From: Haloarcula pellucida
GTDB taxonomy: Archaea; Halobacteriota; Halobacteria; Halobacteriales; Haloarculaceae
DNA length: 64,000 nucleotides
Direction: 5' to 3'
Assembly: GCF_014647235.1 (NCBI RefSeq)
Contig: NZ_BMOU01000005.1
Location: 248,379-312,378, forward strand
A program made the translations under genes and the position numbers. Within the stretch, counting starts at the first letter, position 1. Every line of letters begins with the position of its first letter. The notes under the pieces are model-generated. The model had not been told where the DNA came from, ran no database searches, and saw only the letters and a list, made by a program, of their open reading frames with translations. Shown piece by piece: positions 25,653 to 33,323 of the stretch.

Positions 25653-26100
25653 GGCGGCGAGCGTGGACCGCCGTCGCGAACTCCGTCGCGGATTGGCCGC
25701 GACGCTCCCGTACCTCCTCTCGCATCACATCCCCGCGGAGCGGCATCGCTGTCACCGACTCGCCGTCGGTGGGCGGACGCTCCACCTCTGTGCCCGCTGT
25801 TCGGGCATCTATCCCGGTATCGCGCTCGGGGTCGGCGTCTTTCTGCTCGGCGTCGGCCGCGGAGCGTGGCTCCCGGTCGTCGCGTTCGGACCGCTCCCCG
25901 CGCTCGTCGACTGGGCAGTGACGACGGTCACCGAGCGACGCGGGACGAACGCCGTCAGGACGGTGACGGGCGGACTGCTCGGCGTGGCGTACGGCCTCGC
26001 GCTCCCGTGGGTCCTGACCACGTGGCGACCGGTCCTGCTGGCGATTGCCGTCGGATACGGCGCGCTGGTGGCGGCCGGCCTGTGGCTGACGTCCGAGTGA
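25645..26100 (+). CDS. DUF2085-type membrane protein
   Basis: 151 residues from a GTG at 25645, overlapping the TM2 gene by 8 nt; a second GTG at 25663 is equally possible. The pattern HRCHRLAVGGRTLHLCARCSGIYPGIALG is the DUF2085 signature: His/Cys pairs in the first helical turn, then four hydrophobic segments. The Cys and His cluster may bind metal. Translation is likely coupled to the TM2 gene. A hairpin with a T run follows the stop. Confidence 0.75.
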   Translation: MSEAASVDRRRELRRGLAATLPYLLSHHIPAERHRCHRLAVGGRTLHLCARCSGIYPGIALGVGVFLLGVGRGAWLPVVAFGPLPALVDWAVTTVTERRGTNAVRTVTGGLLGVAYGLALPWVLTTWRPVLLAIAVGYGALVAAGLWLTSE

Positions 26101-26133
26101 ACGGCAGTTCCTGCCGTGGATGCAGGCATTTTT
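26101..26133 (+). terminator. Hairpin plus T-run terminator
   Basis: ACGGCAG (26101-26107) and CTGCCGT (26111-26117) form a 7-bp stem right after the DUF2085 stop; an alternative stem (CCTGC with GCAGG) ends at 26126, followed by TTTTT. It should end the TM2-DUF2085 transcript before the GATase gene. Confidence 0.55.
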
Positions 26134-26159
26134 GGTTGTCCACCCGTTTTCTAGAGTCG

Positions 26160-26873
26160 ATGAGTCTGCGCATCGCCCTGCTGAACGCGGCCCACGACGG
26201 CGAGGACAACCGCCGGAACTTCCGGCGGGAACTCGACGCCGACCTCGTGGAGTACGACGTGACCGAACGCGAACTACCCGACACCTTCGCGTTCGACGGC
26301 TGTCTGCTCACTGGCTCGCGGGCCTCCGTCTACTGGGACGAGCCGTGGATTGCCGACCTCGAAGCGTGGGTCGGCGAGGCCGTCGACCGAGGGCTGCCGT
26401 TCCTGGGCGTCTGTTTCGGCCACCAGTTGCTCGCCCACGCGCTGGGCGGCCGCGTCGAGGCGATGCCGGAGTACGAGATCGGCTACCGGACCGTCGAACA
26501 CGACGGGGAGAACCCGCTGCTCTCGGGCGTCGACGACGAGTTCACCGTGTTCACGACCCACTCGGACCACGTCGCCGAGATTCCGCCGGGCGCTCAACTG
26601 TTCGCCGAGAACGACTACGGGGTCCACGGCTTCCGGAAGGGCGACGTGTTCGCGGTGCAGTTCCACCCAGAGTACGACCCGGTGACGGCGGAGACAGTGA
26701 CGAAGGGGAAAGACCTCCCCGACGAGCGCATCCAGCGGGTGTTAGACGGTATCACCGAGGAGAACTACCGGGCGGCCTGTGAGGCCAAGCAGGTGTTCGA
26801 CAACTTCACGGACTACGTCCGAACCCGGCGGACGGCGGAGGGCGACGCGGCCCGCGTCGCCAGCGACGACTAG
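26160..26873 (+). CDS. Class I glutamine amidotransferase-like protein
   Basis: 237 residues. GATase-1 elements: LLTGSRASVYWDE, the nucleophile elbow LGVCFGHQLLAHALGG with the catalytic Cys, and FHPEY for the catalytic His-Glu pair. The N-terminus MSLRIALLNAAHD resembles archaeal GMP-synthase-like (GuaA-type) amidotransferase proteins acting alone. No synthetase domain is attached. The partner that receives ammonia is not visible here. Stop codon overlaps the convergent HPP gene by 4 nt. Confidence 0.85.
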   Translation: MSLRIALLNAAHDGEDNRRNFRRELDADLVEYDVTERELPDTFAFDGCLLTGSRASVYWDEPWIADLEAWVGEAVDRGLPFLGVCFGHQLLAHALGGRVEAMPEYEIGYRTVEHDGENPLLSGVDDEFTVFTTHSDHVAEIPPGAQLFAENDYGVHGFRKGDVFAVQFHPEYDPVTAETVTKGKDLPDERIQRVLDGITEENYRAACEAKQVFDNFTDYVRTRRTAEGDAARVASDD

Positions 26874-27361
26874 CCCAGTCGGGTCAGCAGTGCCTGTTCT
26901 GTGACCAGTACGGCGACGGCGACGACGATGATACCGGCCTGTAGCGGCGAGGAGAGGATGCCGAGACCGACGATGAGCGTCGTCGCACAGGCCGGCGCGT
27001 GGCCGGTGTCGGTGAGGAGCATCCCCGCCGTGGTCAGCGCGACGGCGACGACGCCGCTTGCCGCCAGACGGAGCGTGCCGAGCGTCGCGGCTCCCATCGA
27101 CGCGGTGATGACGACGCCGCCGGCGACGACGTGGTACGCGAGGAGACCGGCGAGGACGCCGACGGTATGGCCGCCCAGCACGCGACGAGCCGACGACTCC
27201 GGGGCGGCCGGCCGCGTCGCGAAGAGATACGCCGTCGGGCCGAGACTGGGAAAGAGGAACGGGAGGCCGCTGAGCCAGACGACGGCGCCCAGCGCCGACA
27301 GCAGCGCTCCGACCCGGATGCCCTGTCGGATCCACGCGCGGCGGGTGTACGGTTCGACCAC
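26870..27361 (-). CDS. HPP family membrane protein
   Basis: 163 residues with four hydrophobic segments. PFLFPSLGPTAYLFATRP contains the SLGPTA region of the HPP family, then GGHTVGVLAGLLAYH and the HAPACATTLIVG segment with His and Cys. HPP proteins transport nitrite or other anions in plants and bacteria (inner-chloroplast NITR). Transport of nitrite here is a family-level guess only. GTG/ATG choice: the ATG at 27361 follows the family start pattern. Confidence 0.8.
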   Translation of the reverse strand: MVEPYTRRAWIRQGIRVGALLSALGAVVWLSGLPFLFPSLGPTAYLFATRPAAPESSARRVLGGHTVGVLAGLLAYHVVAGGVVITASMGAATLGTLRLAASGVVAVALTTAGMLLTDTGHAPACATTLIVGLGILSSPLQAGIIVVAVAVLVTEQALLTRLG

Positions 27362-27409
27362 GGTGGCCGTACGTCCCCGTGGCCGGACAAAACGGTGACG
27401 TTCCGCTAC

Positions 27410-27435
27410 GGGCCGCTCGTTCGGCCGAGCGGCCC
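27410..27435 (-). terminator. Perfect 10-bp hairpin after the 46-residue gene
   Basis: GGGCCGCTCG (27410-27419) pairs with CGAGCGGCCC (27426-27435) around a 6-nt loop. It lies 26 nt beyond the stop of the minus-strand gene at 27462 and before the HPP start. A terminator or mRNA-end stabiliser is likely, but no T run follows on that strand. Confidence 0.45.
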
Positions 27436-27461
27436 ATCACGGCGGTGTCGCCGTACCGACG

Positions 27462-27602
27462 CTACCGCCGGAGAATCGCGATAGCCAGCGGGACGGCGAC
27501 GAACAGCGTGACGAGCGCGAACACCGGTGAGAACACGGCGACGACGGTGACGAGCAACACGAGGGTAATCAGGGCGACGAGTTTCTGGCCGATGGAGAGC
27601 AT
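27462..27602 (-). CDS. Small membrane protein (46 residues)
   Basis: MLSIGQKLVALITLVLLVTV followed by AVFSPVFALVTLFVAVPLAI, ending ILRR. Two hydrophobic stretches separated by a proline suggest a helical hairpin with a basic C-terminus inside. Codon third positions are strongly G/C biased, as for real genes. Too short for common filters. No family recognised. A gap of 32 nt separates it from the cupin gene upstream on the same strand, so it may be co-transcribed. Confidence 0.5.
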   Translation of the reverse strand: MLSIGQKLVALITLVLLVTVVAVFSPVFALVTLFVAVPLAIAILRR

Positions 27603-27634
27603 CGGCCACAGCGTCGGCGGCCCGATACGTAAGT

Positions 27635-28102
27635 CTAGGTGAACCGGCCGGTCTGGGCGTCACACACTGTACAGAACGTCAGGAGCGCGTCGCGGTCGTC
27701 GCTCAGTGCGACGCGCTGTGTGGTCCGCTCACCGCAGTCCTCGCAGTGGCGGACCATCTCCGTCTCGCTCGCGTCTTTGGGCGCACCCATCGCCAGCGCG
27801 ACGACGCGGTCCTCACCGTCGTTGCGTCCGAGTTGCCACTCGCCGGGCGCAAAGCGGATCGCCTCGCCGGCGTCGACGGTGACGTCACCGTCTTCTGTCT
27901 CGAAGGTGGCGGTTCCCGACTGGACGTAGAACACCTCCTCCTGCTCGGGGTGGCGGTGATACCCGAGTCCGAACGTCTCACCGGGCGCTAGCTCGTAGTA
28001 GTTCAGCGCGAGTTCCGTGGTCGAGAGCGCCGTCGAGAGGGCGCGCTTGACCGTCGCGGGCCCCATCCGGTCGTCGAGGGCGTCGAGACTGACCCGTTCC
28101 AT
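27635..28102 (-). CDS. Cupin-domain protein with C-terminal zinc ribbon
   Basis: 155 residues. The cupin core has GLGYHRHPEQEEVFYVQSGTATF (motif 1, H-x-H...E) and a motif 2 region at ~75-95. A zinc ribbon follows: RHCEDCGERTTQRV and FCTVCDAQTG, spacing CxxC-x~22-CxxC. The metal and substrate of the cupin are unknown; the ribbon is an unusual accessory that may bind zinc or another protein. ATG at 28102. Confidence 0.8.
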   Translation of the reverse strand: MERVSLDALDDRMGPATVKRALSTALSTTELALNYYELAPGETFGLGYHRHPEQEEVFYVQSGTATFETEDGDVTVDAGEAIRFAPGEWQLGRNDGEDRVVALAMGAPKDASETEMVRHCEDCGERTTQRVALSDDRDALLTFCTVCDAQTGRFT

Positions 28103-28198
28103 GGTCGGGTCTGTGCGGGGAGGGATAAAACGTTGGTCCGGGCTGACCGTCCCCTCAAGGGGTCGACGCCGCCGGATCCGTACTGCGAGGGCGACTGC

Positions 28199-28363
28199 TT
28201 ACTCCCGACGGTCGATGTCGAGTTCCTCGTCGAGTTCGTCGAGCCAGTCGGCGTTCTCGAGTTCGGCCATCTGCTCGCGGAAGTGCGTCTTGCAGACCCC
28301 GACTTTGACGCCGTCGCTCTCGACAGCGATGTCCGCGTCGCGGTCGCAGTAGTGACACTGCAT
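28199..28363 (-). CDS. Small zinc-finger protein (DUF6757-like)
   Basis: 54 residues: MQCHYCDRDADIAVESDGVKVG, then CKTHFREQMAEL and a D/E-rich amphipathic helix ending DIDRRE. The pattern CxxC, 17 residues, CxxH is a single zinc finger of the kind annotated DUF6757 in haloarchaea. Role unknown; it may contact RNA or protein. Start ATG at 28363. Confidence 0.7.
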   Translation of the reverse strand: MQCHYCDRDADIAVESDGVKVGVCKTHFREQMAELENADWLDELDEELDIDRRE

Positions 28364-28417
28364 ACGACAGACTTGGGACTGTACCGCATTGAACCCTCGG
28401 TTTCCGTCTGCCAGCCG

Positions 28418-29191
28418 TCAGACGATTTCGGCCCGGACGCGCTCCCACGCCGCCGCGTCGAGGCCGGCCCGCCCCAGCGTCTCGTCGTGGGCGTCGCTCC
28501 CCCCGGTCGGGACGAGGTCGTACCGTGCGATGGCGTTCTCGACGAGTTCGGTGTCGACGGCCCGGTCGTAGGGGTACCACCGCTCGACGGCGTCGAGGCG
28601 AGCACAGCGGGCTAACGCGCCCTCGGTGTCCGGATACCGGAACGGGTGGGCGAGGCCCACGAGCCCACAGGCCGCCGCGAGCAGCCGCCGTCCGCGTTCG
28701 AACGAGGGGACCTCGCGGGCGACGTAACACGGACAGTCGTCGCCGATGAGTTCCTCGAAGGCCTCCTGATAGCCGTACTCGGAGACGTCGGCGATGGCCC
28801 GTGCGATGTGCGGGCGACCCAGCCCCGCACGGGGTTCGACCGGGAGCGAGACGTCGAGGCGGTCCTCGACGCACTCGACGATACGCATACCGCGTTCGCG
28901 GCGGTTCTGCTGGATGCGGTCACACTCCTCGCGGAGTTCCGCGGTCGGATCGAGACCGTATCCCAGCAGGTCCAGTCGCTGGTCGTCGGCCTCGACGCGG
29001 AGTTCGATGCCGTGGACGACGGTGAGGGCGTCCCGGGTCGTCAGTGGGCCATCGAGGGACGGATGGACCCGGTCGTGGTCGGTGACGGCGACGACGTCGA
29101 CGCCGGCGCGGTCGGCGGCGTCGGGGAGCGTCGAGAGAGTGAGCGACCCGTCGGAACGTGTCGTGTGGACGTGGAGATCCGCGACGACCAT
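28418..29191 (-). CDS. PHP-domain phosphoesterase
   Basis: 257 residues. The PHP metal site is intact: DLHVHTTRSDG at 5-15 (H-x-H), VTDHD (36-40), then a middle His region ARAGLGRPHIARAI and the C-terminal GGSDAHDE. PHP proteins hydrolyse phosphate esters; members near tryptophan or histidine genes or polymerase III have dedicated roles, but nothing here points to one. A haloarchaeal YciV/trpH-like nucleotide 3',5'-phosphatase is the best guess. Confidence 0.85.
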   Translation of the reverse strand: MVVADLHVHTTRSDGSLTLSTLPDAADRAGVDVVAVTDHDRVHPSLDGPLTTRDALTVVHGIELRVEADDQRLDLLGYGLDPTAELREECDRIQQNRRERGMRIVECVEDRLDVSLPVEPRAGLGRPHIARAIADVSEYGYQEAFEELIGDDCPCYVAREVPSFERGRRLLAAACGLVGLAHPFRYPDTEGALARCARLDAVERWYPYDRAVDTELVENAIARYDLVPTGGSDAHDETLGRAGLDAAAWERVRAEIV

Positions 29192-29307
29192 ACGGCCCGG
29201 TCCGGCGCCAGCGACAAGCCACTTCCTACCGAGTCGTGAGTCGTGTGAGCGTTTCTCGCGTGTACCTTAAACGCACTAAGGTGTATTAACATTATCAATA
29301 GTGAAGG

Positions 29308-29314
29308 TTTATTA
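29308..29314 (+). promoter_or_regulatory. TATA box of the DUF5789 gene
   Basis: TTTATTA centred 27 nt before the ATG at 29338, inside an AT-rich stretch (29275-29320) unlike the surrounding GC-rich DNA. A leaderless, actively transcribed gene is implied. Confidence 0.6.
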
Positions 29315-29337
29315 TCTACCATGCACTTTTCCGTCGT

Positions 29338-29625
29338 ATGCGAATGATGTCCAACGCGGCAGAGGCGTTCGAAGCGTACGACTACCCCATGACCACCGAA
29401 GAACTCATCGAGGCCGAAGGCGACATGACACTGGAGTTGCCAAACGGCACCGAGACGCTGCGCGACGCGCTCAGTCGTTCGGCGCCGGAGACGTTCGAGA
29501 CGGCCGAAGACGCGCGACTGACGGCGTACGCGGGCGTCTCCAGTAAGGCCATCGGCCGGAAAGGCTACTCGGACCGCGACCCCGTCTGCATGGGCGAAGA
29601 CGGCCCCGAAGAAGTCTCGTTCTGA
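29338..29625 (+). CDS. DUF5789 family protein
   Basis: 95 residues from the ATG at 29338. YDYPMTTEELIEAEGDMTLELPNGTETLRDALSR followed by the paired ETFETAEDARLTAYAGVSSKAIGRKGYSDRDP is the typical DUF5789 arrangement. Acidic, soluble and widespread in Halobacteria; function unknown. An internal Met two codons later is an alternative start, but the TATA distance favours this one. Intergenic T-rich DNA lies on both sides. Confidence 0.8.
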   Translation: MRMMSNAAEAFEAYDYPMTTEELIEAEGDMTLELPNGTETLRDALSRSAPETFETAEDARLTAYAGVSSKAIGRKGYSDRDPVCMGEDGPEEVSF

Positions 29626-29692
29626 AGGCACACCGCCCAGTCAACCCCAGCTCAACCGTTTTCGCGCGATCACCGCCGAGCGACAGCGGCGT

Positions 29693-29932
29693 TCAGAAGC
29701 CGAACTCGTCGTCGTCCCGCAAGGCGGGGTCCTGCTGTTCGGCCGCCGTCTGGCCGAACATGTCGTCGTCCATCTCCGTCTCGGACTCCTCGGTCGTCGT
29801 GTTGTACGCCGAGATGCCTCGGGAGAGGAGGTCTTCGACGGCCTGATCGCGGTTGAGGAACTCGCCCTGTTCGACGAGACGCTGGATATCGGAGTCGACC
29901 TGATCCGGTAACTCGACTTTGATTTTGCTCAT
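29693..29932 (-). CDS. Ribbon-helix-helix DNA-binding protein (DUF7120-like)
   Basis: 79 residues. MSKIKVELPDQVDSDIQRLVEQGEFLNRDQAVEDLLSRGI is a CopG/Arc-like strand-helix-helix in the first ~45 residues; the rest is an acidic, disordered tail. RHH proteins bind operators as dimers. It sits 48 nt from the hypothetical gene at 29981 on the same strand, at the distal end of the 31074-29693 cluster, and may regulate it. No cognate toxin is visible. Confidence 0.75.
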   Translation of the reverse strand: MSKIKVELPDQVDSDIQRLVEQGEFLNRDQAVEDLLSRGISAYNTTTEESETEMDDDMFGQTAAEQQDPALRDDDEFGF

Positions 29933-29980
29933 ACGCGGCGGCTTGTCCGGTCTGGCTTATAACCTTGTTGGGGACGTGCG

Positions 29981-30391
29981 CTACCGCTCCAGAAAGTCCG
30001 GCCGGTCGACGGCCTCGGTGCTGTCGACGGACTGCCGGTCGAGCAGTTCCGTCGGTTCCAGCGCCTTCGGGAGGCCGTCGCGGCCGCCCGTCGGCACGTC
30101 GTCGGGTTCGACGAACGTCGTCTCGCCTTCGACCAGTTCGGCCCAGACGGCGTCGGCGCTGTCGGTGCCGCTCTCGGCGGCCGCCTTGGCCTCGTTGCGG
30201 CCCTCGTCGTACGCGAGTTCGACCATGCTCCGGTGGTACGCCGACCCCATCTCGGCGTAGATGGCCTCCAGTTCCTCTCGGTTGTACTCACCGAGACGTT
30301 CGGCGACGCCGATGGCGTAGGCCCTATCGGTGGCCTCGTCCTTGCCGAGCGTGTCCCAGTCGGCGTCGAACTCGCGCTCGTAACGGCTCAT
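29981..30391 (-). CDS. Conserved haloarchaeal hypothetical protein
   Basis: 136 residues, mostly helical and acidic: MSRYEREFDADWDTLGKDEATDRAYAIGVAERLGEYN, then LAYDEGRNEAKAAAE and a less ordered tail. No recognised domain, no cysteines, no membrane segment. Its start overlaps the stop of the RecA-like gene by 4 nt, so the two are translationally coupled and probably act together. Regulatory partner of the ATPase is an inference from this coupling. Confidence 0.65.
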   Translation of the reverse strand: MSRYEREFDADWDTLGKDEATDRAYAIGVAERLGEYNREELEAIYAEMGSAYHRSMVELAYDEGRNEAKAAAESGTDSADAVWAELVEGETTFVEPDDVPTGGRDGLPKALEPTELLDRQSVDSTEAVDRPDFLER

Positions 30392-31074
30392 GTCTCGACC
30401 TTCGTGTCGGCGTGGACCTGCAACCCGCGGTCGCTGAACGATATCTCGCGGATGTCACAGTCGATGGCCGTCCCGCGCATCTTGATGACCTGCACGCCGC
30501 GAGTCATGCTCCCGCCTTCGAGGAAGTTGTGGAAGAAGACGACCCCGTGGGCGAGGTAGTGTTCGTCGCTGTAGGAAGACGGGTCGGTCATCTCGGAGAT
30601 GAGCAGCGTCGTCGCCTCGGTCTGTTTCAGCGCCGAGAGGAAGCCGGTAATCTCGCTGTCGACGTCGTTCATGAAGTGCTGGAGGAGCATCGTCGAGTCG
30701 ATGACCACCCGCTGGATGTCGTTCTGCTCGATGTAGGCGACCAGTCGGTTGGTCAGGCCGCCGTCGGTGCCGAACTGCGTGATGGTCCGTTTACCGCTCT
30801 CGGTGACGAGGTTGAGAAACTGAACGGCGTCGGACTGCATGGCCCGGTCGAAGCCGAAGTCGTAGCCGGACATGTCCTGCATCAGTTCCGTTTTCGTCTC
30901 GTGCATCGTCACGTAGAGACAGCTTTCGCCCTCTTTGGCCCCCTGTGTGATGAACTGCGAGCAGAAGGTCGTCTTGCCGCTGCCCGGCGGCCCGCTGACG
31001 ACGTACAGGCGGTCGGTGAGCAACCCCCCCTGTACGAGTTCGTCGAAGCCGGGCACACCGCTAGAGATACGCAT
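30388..31074 (-). CDS. RecA-superfamily (KaiC/RAD55-like) ATPase
   Basis: 228 residues, start ATG 31074 (MRISSGVPGFDELVQGGL). One KaiC-type domain: Walker A GPPGSGKTT near 29-37, then YVTMHETKTELMQDM, and a Walker B-like RVVIDSTMLLQHF, followed by TTLLISEMTDPSS. Haloarchaeal members serve in signalling or DNA-damage response; this one has a single domain, not the tandem pair of KaiC. It heads a cluster with 29981 and the RHH gene. Confidence 0.85.
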   Translation of the reverse strand: MRISSGVPGFDELVQGGLLTDRLYVVSGPPGSGKTTFCSQFITQGAKEGESCLYVTMHETKTELMQDMSGYDFGFDRAMQSDAVQFLNLVTESGKRTITQFGTDGGLTNRLVAYIEQNDIQRVVIDSTMLLQHFMNDVDSEITGFLSALKQTEATTLLISEMTDPSSYSDEHYLAHGVVFFHNFLEGGSMTRGVQVIKMRGTAIDCDIREISFSDRGLQVHADTKVET

Positions 31075-31147
31075 ACCACCAGCATGCGCGCGTCTGGACA
31101 TATGTCTTGGTACTCCGTTTTCACCGGTGATAACTCCCTCGCCGCAC

Positions 31148-31855
31148 TCACCGCTCGACAGCGCCCGGGTCGCGGTCGGCGAGGTCCAGCAACGTCTCCG
31201 TCCCCGACTCGTCGAACCGCATCGGCCGGCGCCACCACGGCCCCTTCCCCGAGTCGGAGGAGCGCTCGGTCACCAGCCAGTTGGCGTCCGTCCCGCCGGT
31301 CGATTCCGACAGCGGCACCACCGTCTCGTAGAGCCGAGATTCGTCGGGGTCCCCGAGGACGAGGACGCGGGCGTCGAACTCGGCGCGTTTCACGTGGGCG
31401 TTCGAGGCGAAGACGGCCCGGTCGTCGTCGGCCATCGAGCGGTACTGCTCGCCGGTGACGGCGTCCCGGGCGAGTCGGAAGTGCCCGACGACGAAGGCAC
31501 CCCACGACGGCGGCGCCCAGTCAGGTACCTCGTCGGTGGTCGACAGCGTGGCGTAGAAAAAGAGGTAGTCGCCGGCCGAGAGCTCCGAGAGCGGCCCGGC
31601 CTTCACGCCGTGTTCGTCGCCGTAGGTGTAGCGCTCGCCGCCGGCCTCGGGAAACTCGGGGTCGAAGTGGACCGGCCAGTCGGCGACGCCGCTGACGTCG
31701 GTCGCCAAATCGAGGTCGGCGTAGGTCGGCACCGGGTCGGCGGTCGGTTTCGACTCCGGAATCGGGACGTACTCGAACCCGCCGTCGGGATAGCACGGGC
31801 CGCGAAAGCCGGGTTCGTTGGTGTTGGCCGCGACGTTGATGGCGACGCTCCGCAT
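31148..31855 (-). CDS. Nmad3-like protein (putative nucleotide-modification associated)
   Basis: 235 residues. The start RSVAINVAANTNEPGFRGP, then PDGGFEYVPIPESKPT, resembles the Nmad3 family, whose genomic neighbours suggest a role in DNA or RNA base modification. The rest has YLFFYATLS and GAFVVGHFRLAR strand patterns like a beta-rich nucleotide-binding fold. No catalytic motif is known for the family. Recognition is from memory of sequence pattern, so moderate confidence. No modification enzymes adjoin it here. Confidence 0.5.
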   Translation of the reverse strand: MRSVAINVAANTNEPGFRGPCYPDGGFEYVPIPESKPTADPVPTYADLDLATDVSGVADWPVHFDPEFPEAGGERYTYGDEHGVKAGPLSELSAGDYLFFYATLSTTDEVPDWAPPSWGAFVVGHFRLARDAVTGEQYRSMADDDRAVFASNAHVKRAEFDARVLVLGDPDESRLYETVVPLSESTGGTDANWLVTERSSDSGKGPWWRRPMRFDESGTETLLDLADRDPGAVER

Positions 31856-31885
31856 AGCCGGACGTCGCTGTGGGCGGACAAAGGG

Positions 31886-32134
31886 CTACCGGAGCGACTC
31901 GGTACAGGACCGGCAGTACCGGACCATCCGGTGGGCCTCGTTGACCGTCCCGCAGTGGTCACAGGGGACGACGCCCTGTACGTCGGTGCCCGGCGACCCG
32001 TGACCGCCGTGGCGGTCAACGCGTCCCTCGGTGGTCTCGGGCGAGGGGTCGCTCCGCCGGAAGTACCGGTAGAGCAGGACCTGTAGCAGTCCGAATCCGA
32101 CGACGTACGCGGTGAGCCACACCCAAGTGTCCAT
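31886..32134 (-). CDS. Single-helix membrane protein with zinc ribbon
   Basis: 82 residues. A hydrophobic helix VWLTAYVVGFGLLQVLLYRYF (5-25) precedes a flexible, glycine-rich linker and a C-terminal zinc ribbon, VPCDHCGTVNEAHRMVRYCRSCTE. Haloarchaea have many such small sensors or anchors of unknown role. Start ATG at 32134, 94 nt from the acyltransferase gene on the same strand. Confidence 0.7.
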   Translation of the reverse strand: MDTWVWLTAYVVGFGLLQVLLYRYFRRSDPSPETTEGRVDRHGGHGSPGTDVQGVVPCDHCGTVNEAHRMVRYCRSCTESLR

Positions 32135-32228
32135 GGGCGTTCTCTGTCGAACTGCTACTTCGGTGTTCGGGCCACAGTTTCAGGTGTGATACTGTCAGCG
32201 ACGCCCGTCCGCCGAAGAAGGCGGGAGC

Positions 32229-33131
32229 TCAGCGGTCCGGCGGCGTGAGGTCGCGCTGGAACTCGTCGAACGGGTCGATGTCGTCGGGGAGGTCGTAGTC
32301 GAGTCGTCGCTCGTCGCGGCGGTCGTCGTTCGCGTCTTCGAGCGGGTCGGCCACCGACTCCCACCCGTCCTTGATGGCGATGGACTTCGCGGGGGTGCCG
32401 GCGGCGATGTGGTGTGCGGGGATGTCGCTGCCAGCGATGGATTTGGCGGCGAGGATGGCGTTCTCGCCGACGCGGACGCCGGCCCGGACCATCGAGTCGT
32501 AGGTCAGGCGCACGTCGTCCTCGATGACGGTGTGGAAGTTGTCGACGTGCGTCTGGTCGACGACGTCGTGGTCGTGGCTGTAGATGTGGGTGTCGTCGGA
32601 GATGGAGACCCGGTCGCCGATGGTGAGTTTCCCGCGGTCGTCTAAGTGGACGTCGTCGTGGACGACGACGTTGTCGCCGACCTCGATGTTGTGGCCGTAG
32701 GTAAACGAGATGCCCTTGAAAAATCGGCAGTTCTCTCCGCAGGACTCGAAGAGGTGGTCGGCCAGCATCCGGCGAAAACGAAGCGCGAACTCGACGTTGT
32801 CGGCCATCGGCGTCGCGTCGAACTGGCGCCAGAGCCACTGGAGGTGTTTCGAGCGTTTGAACCGCTCTTCGTCTTTCTCGGCGTAATACTCGCTCTCCAG
32901 CGTGGTGTTACACGGGTCGTACCCCTGCAGACGGACCCGTTCTGCAGGTGAGACGTCCTCGCCGGACTGCCAGCGTTCGTAGGCGTCCCGGTCCCCGTGA
33001 AGGTCGATAAGGACGTCAGTGACCACGTCGCAGGTGTCCTCCTCGCCCGAGAGTCGTTCGTCGACTTCGTCGATGAACGCTCTGAGTCCCTCCTCGGCGA
33101 GCGGTGGTAACGACACGTGGCGCTTGGTCAT
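32229..33131 (-). CDS. Left-handed beta-helix (hexapeptide) acyltransferase-like protein
   Basis: 300 residues from the ATG at 33131. The N-terminal half (1-130) resembles maltose/galactoside O-acetyltransferase N-terminal helices. From ~145 hexapeptide turns appear: IEVGDNVVVHDDVHLDD, TIGDRVSISDDTHIYSHDHDV, IEDDVRLTYDSMVRAGVRVGENAILAAKSIAG and IPAHHIAAGTPAKSI, the last being the typical end. O-acetylation of a sugar or surface polymer is the family role; the acceptor is unknown. Monocistronic by spacing. Confidence 0.85.
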   Translation of the reverse strand: MTKRHVSLPPLAEEGLRAFIDEVDERLSGEEDTCDVVTDVLIDLHGDRDAYERWQSGEDVSPAERVRLQGYDPCNTTLESEYYAEKDEERFKRSKHLQWLWRQFDATPMADNVEFALRFRRMLADHLFESCGENCRFFKGISFTYGHNIEVGDNVVVHDDVHLDDRGKLTIGDRVSISDDTHIYSHDHDVVDQTHVDNFHTVIEDDVRLTYDSMVRAGVRVGENAILAAKSIAGSDIPAHHIAAGTPAKSIAIKDGWESVADPLEDANDDRRDERRLDYDLPDDIDPFDEFQRDLTPPDR

Positions 33132-33323
33132 ACGGCGTCGAACGGCGTGGCCGGCAATAGGGGTTTCCTTACCGGTCGGTGACGGGGAGACACCGACGTC
33201 AGCAGCGGCCGACCGGGCCGCCAGTGTCGCCGTGGGCCACCGTTCGATGGCCGTCGCGTGAGGGTCGCGCCGTCGTCCGGTCGGGAGCCAACAGTATAAA
33301 CCGCCGCCGGCCGACGCCCCGAC

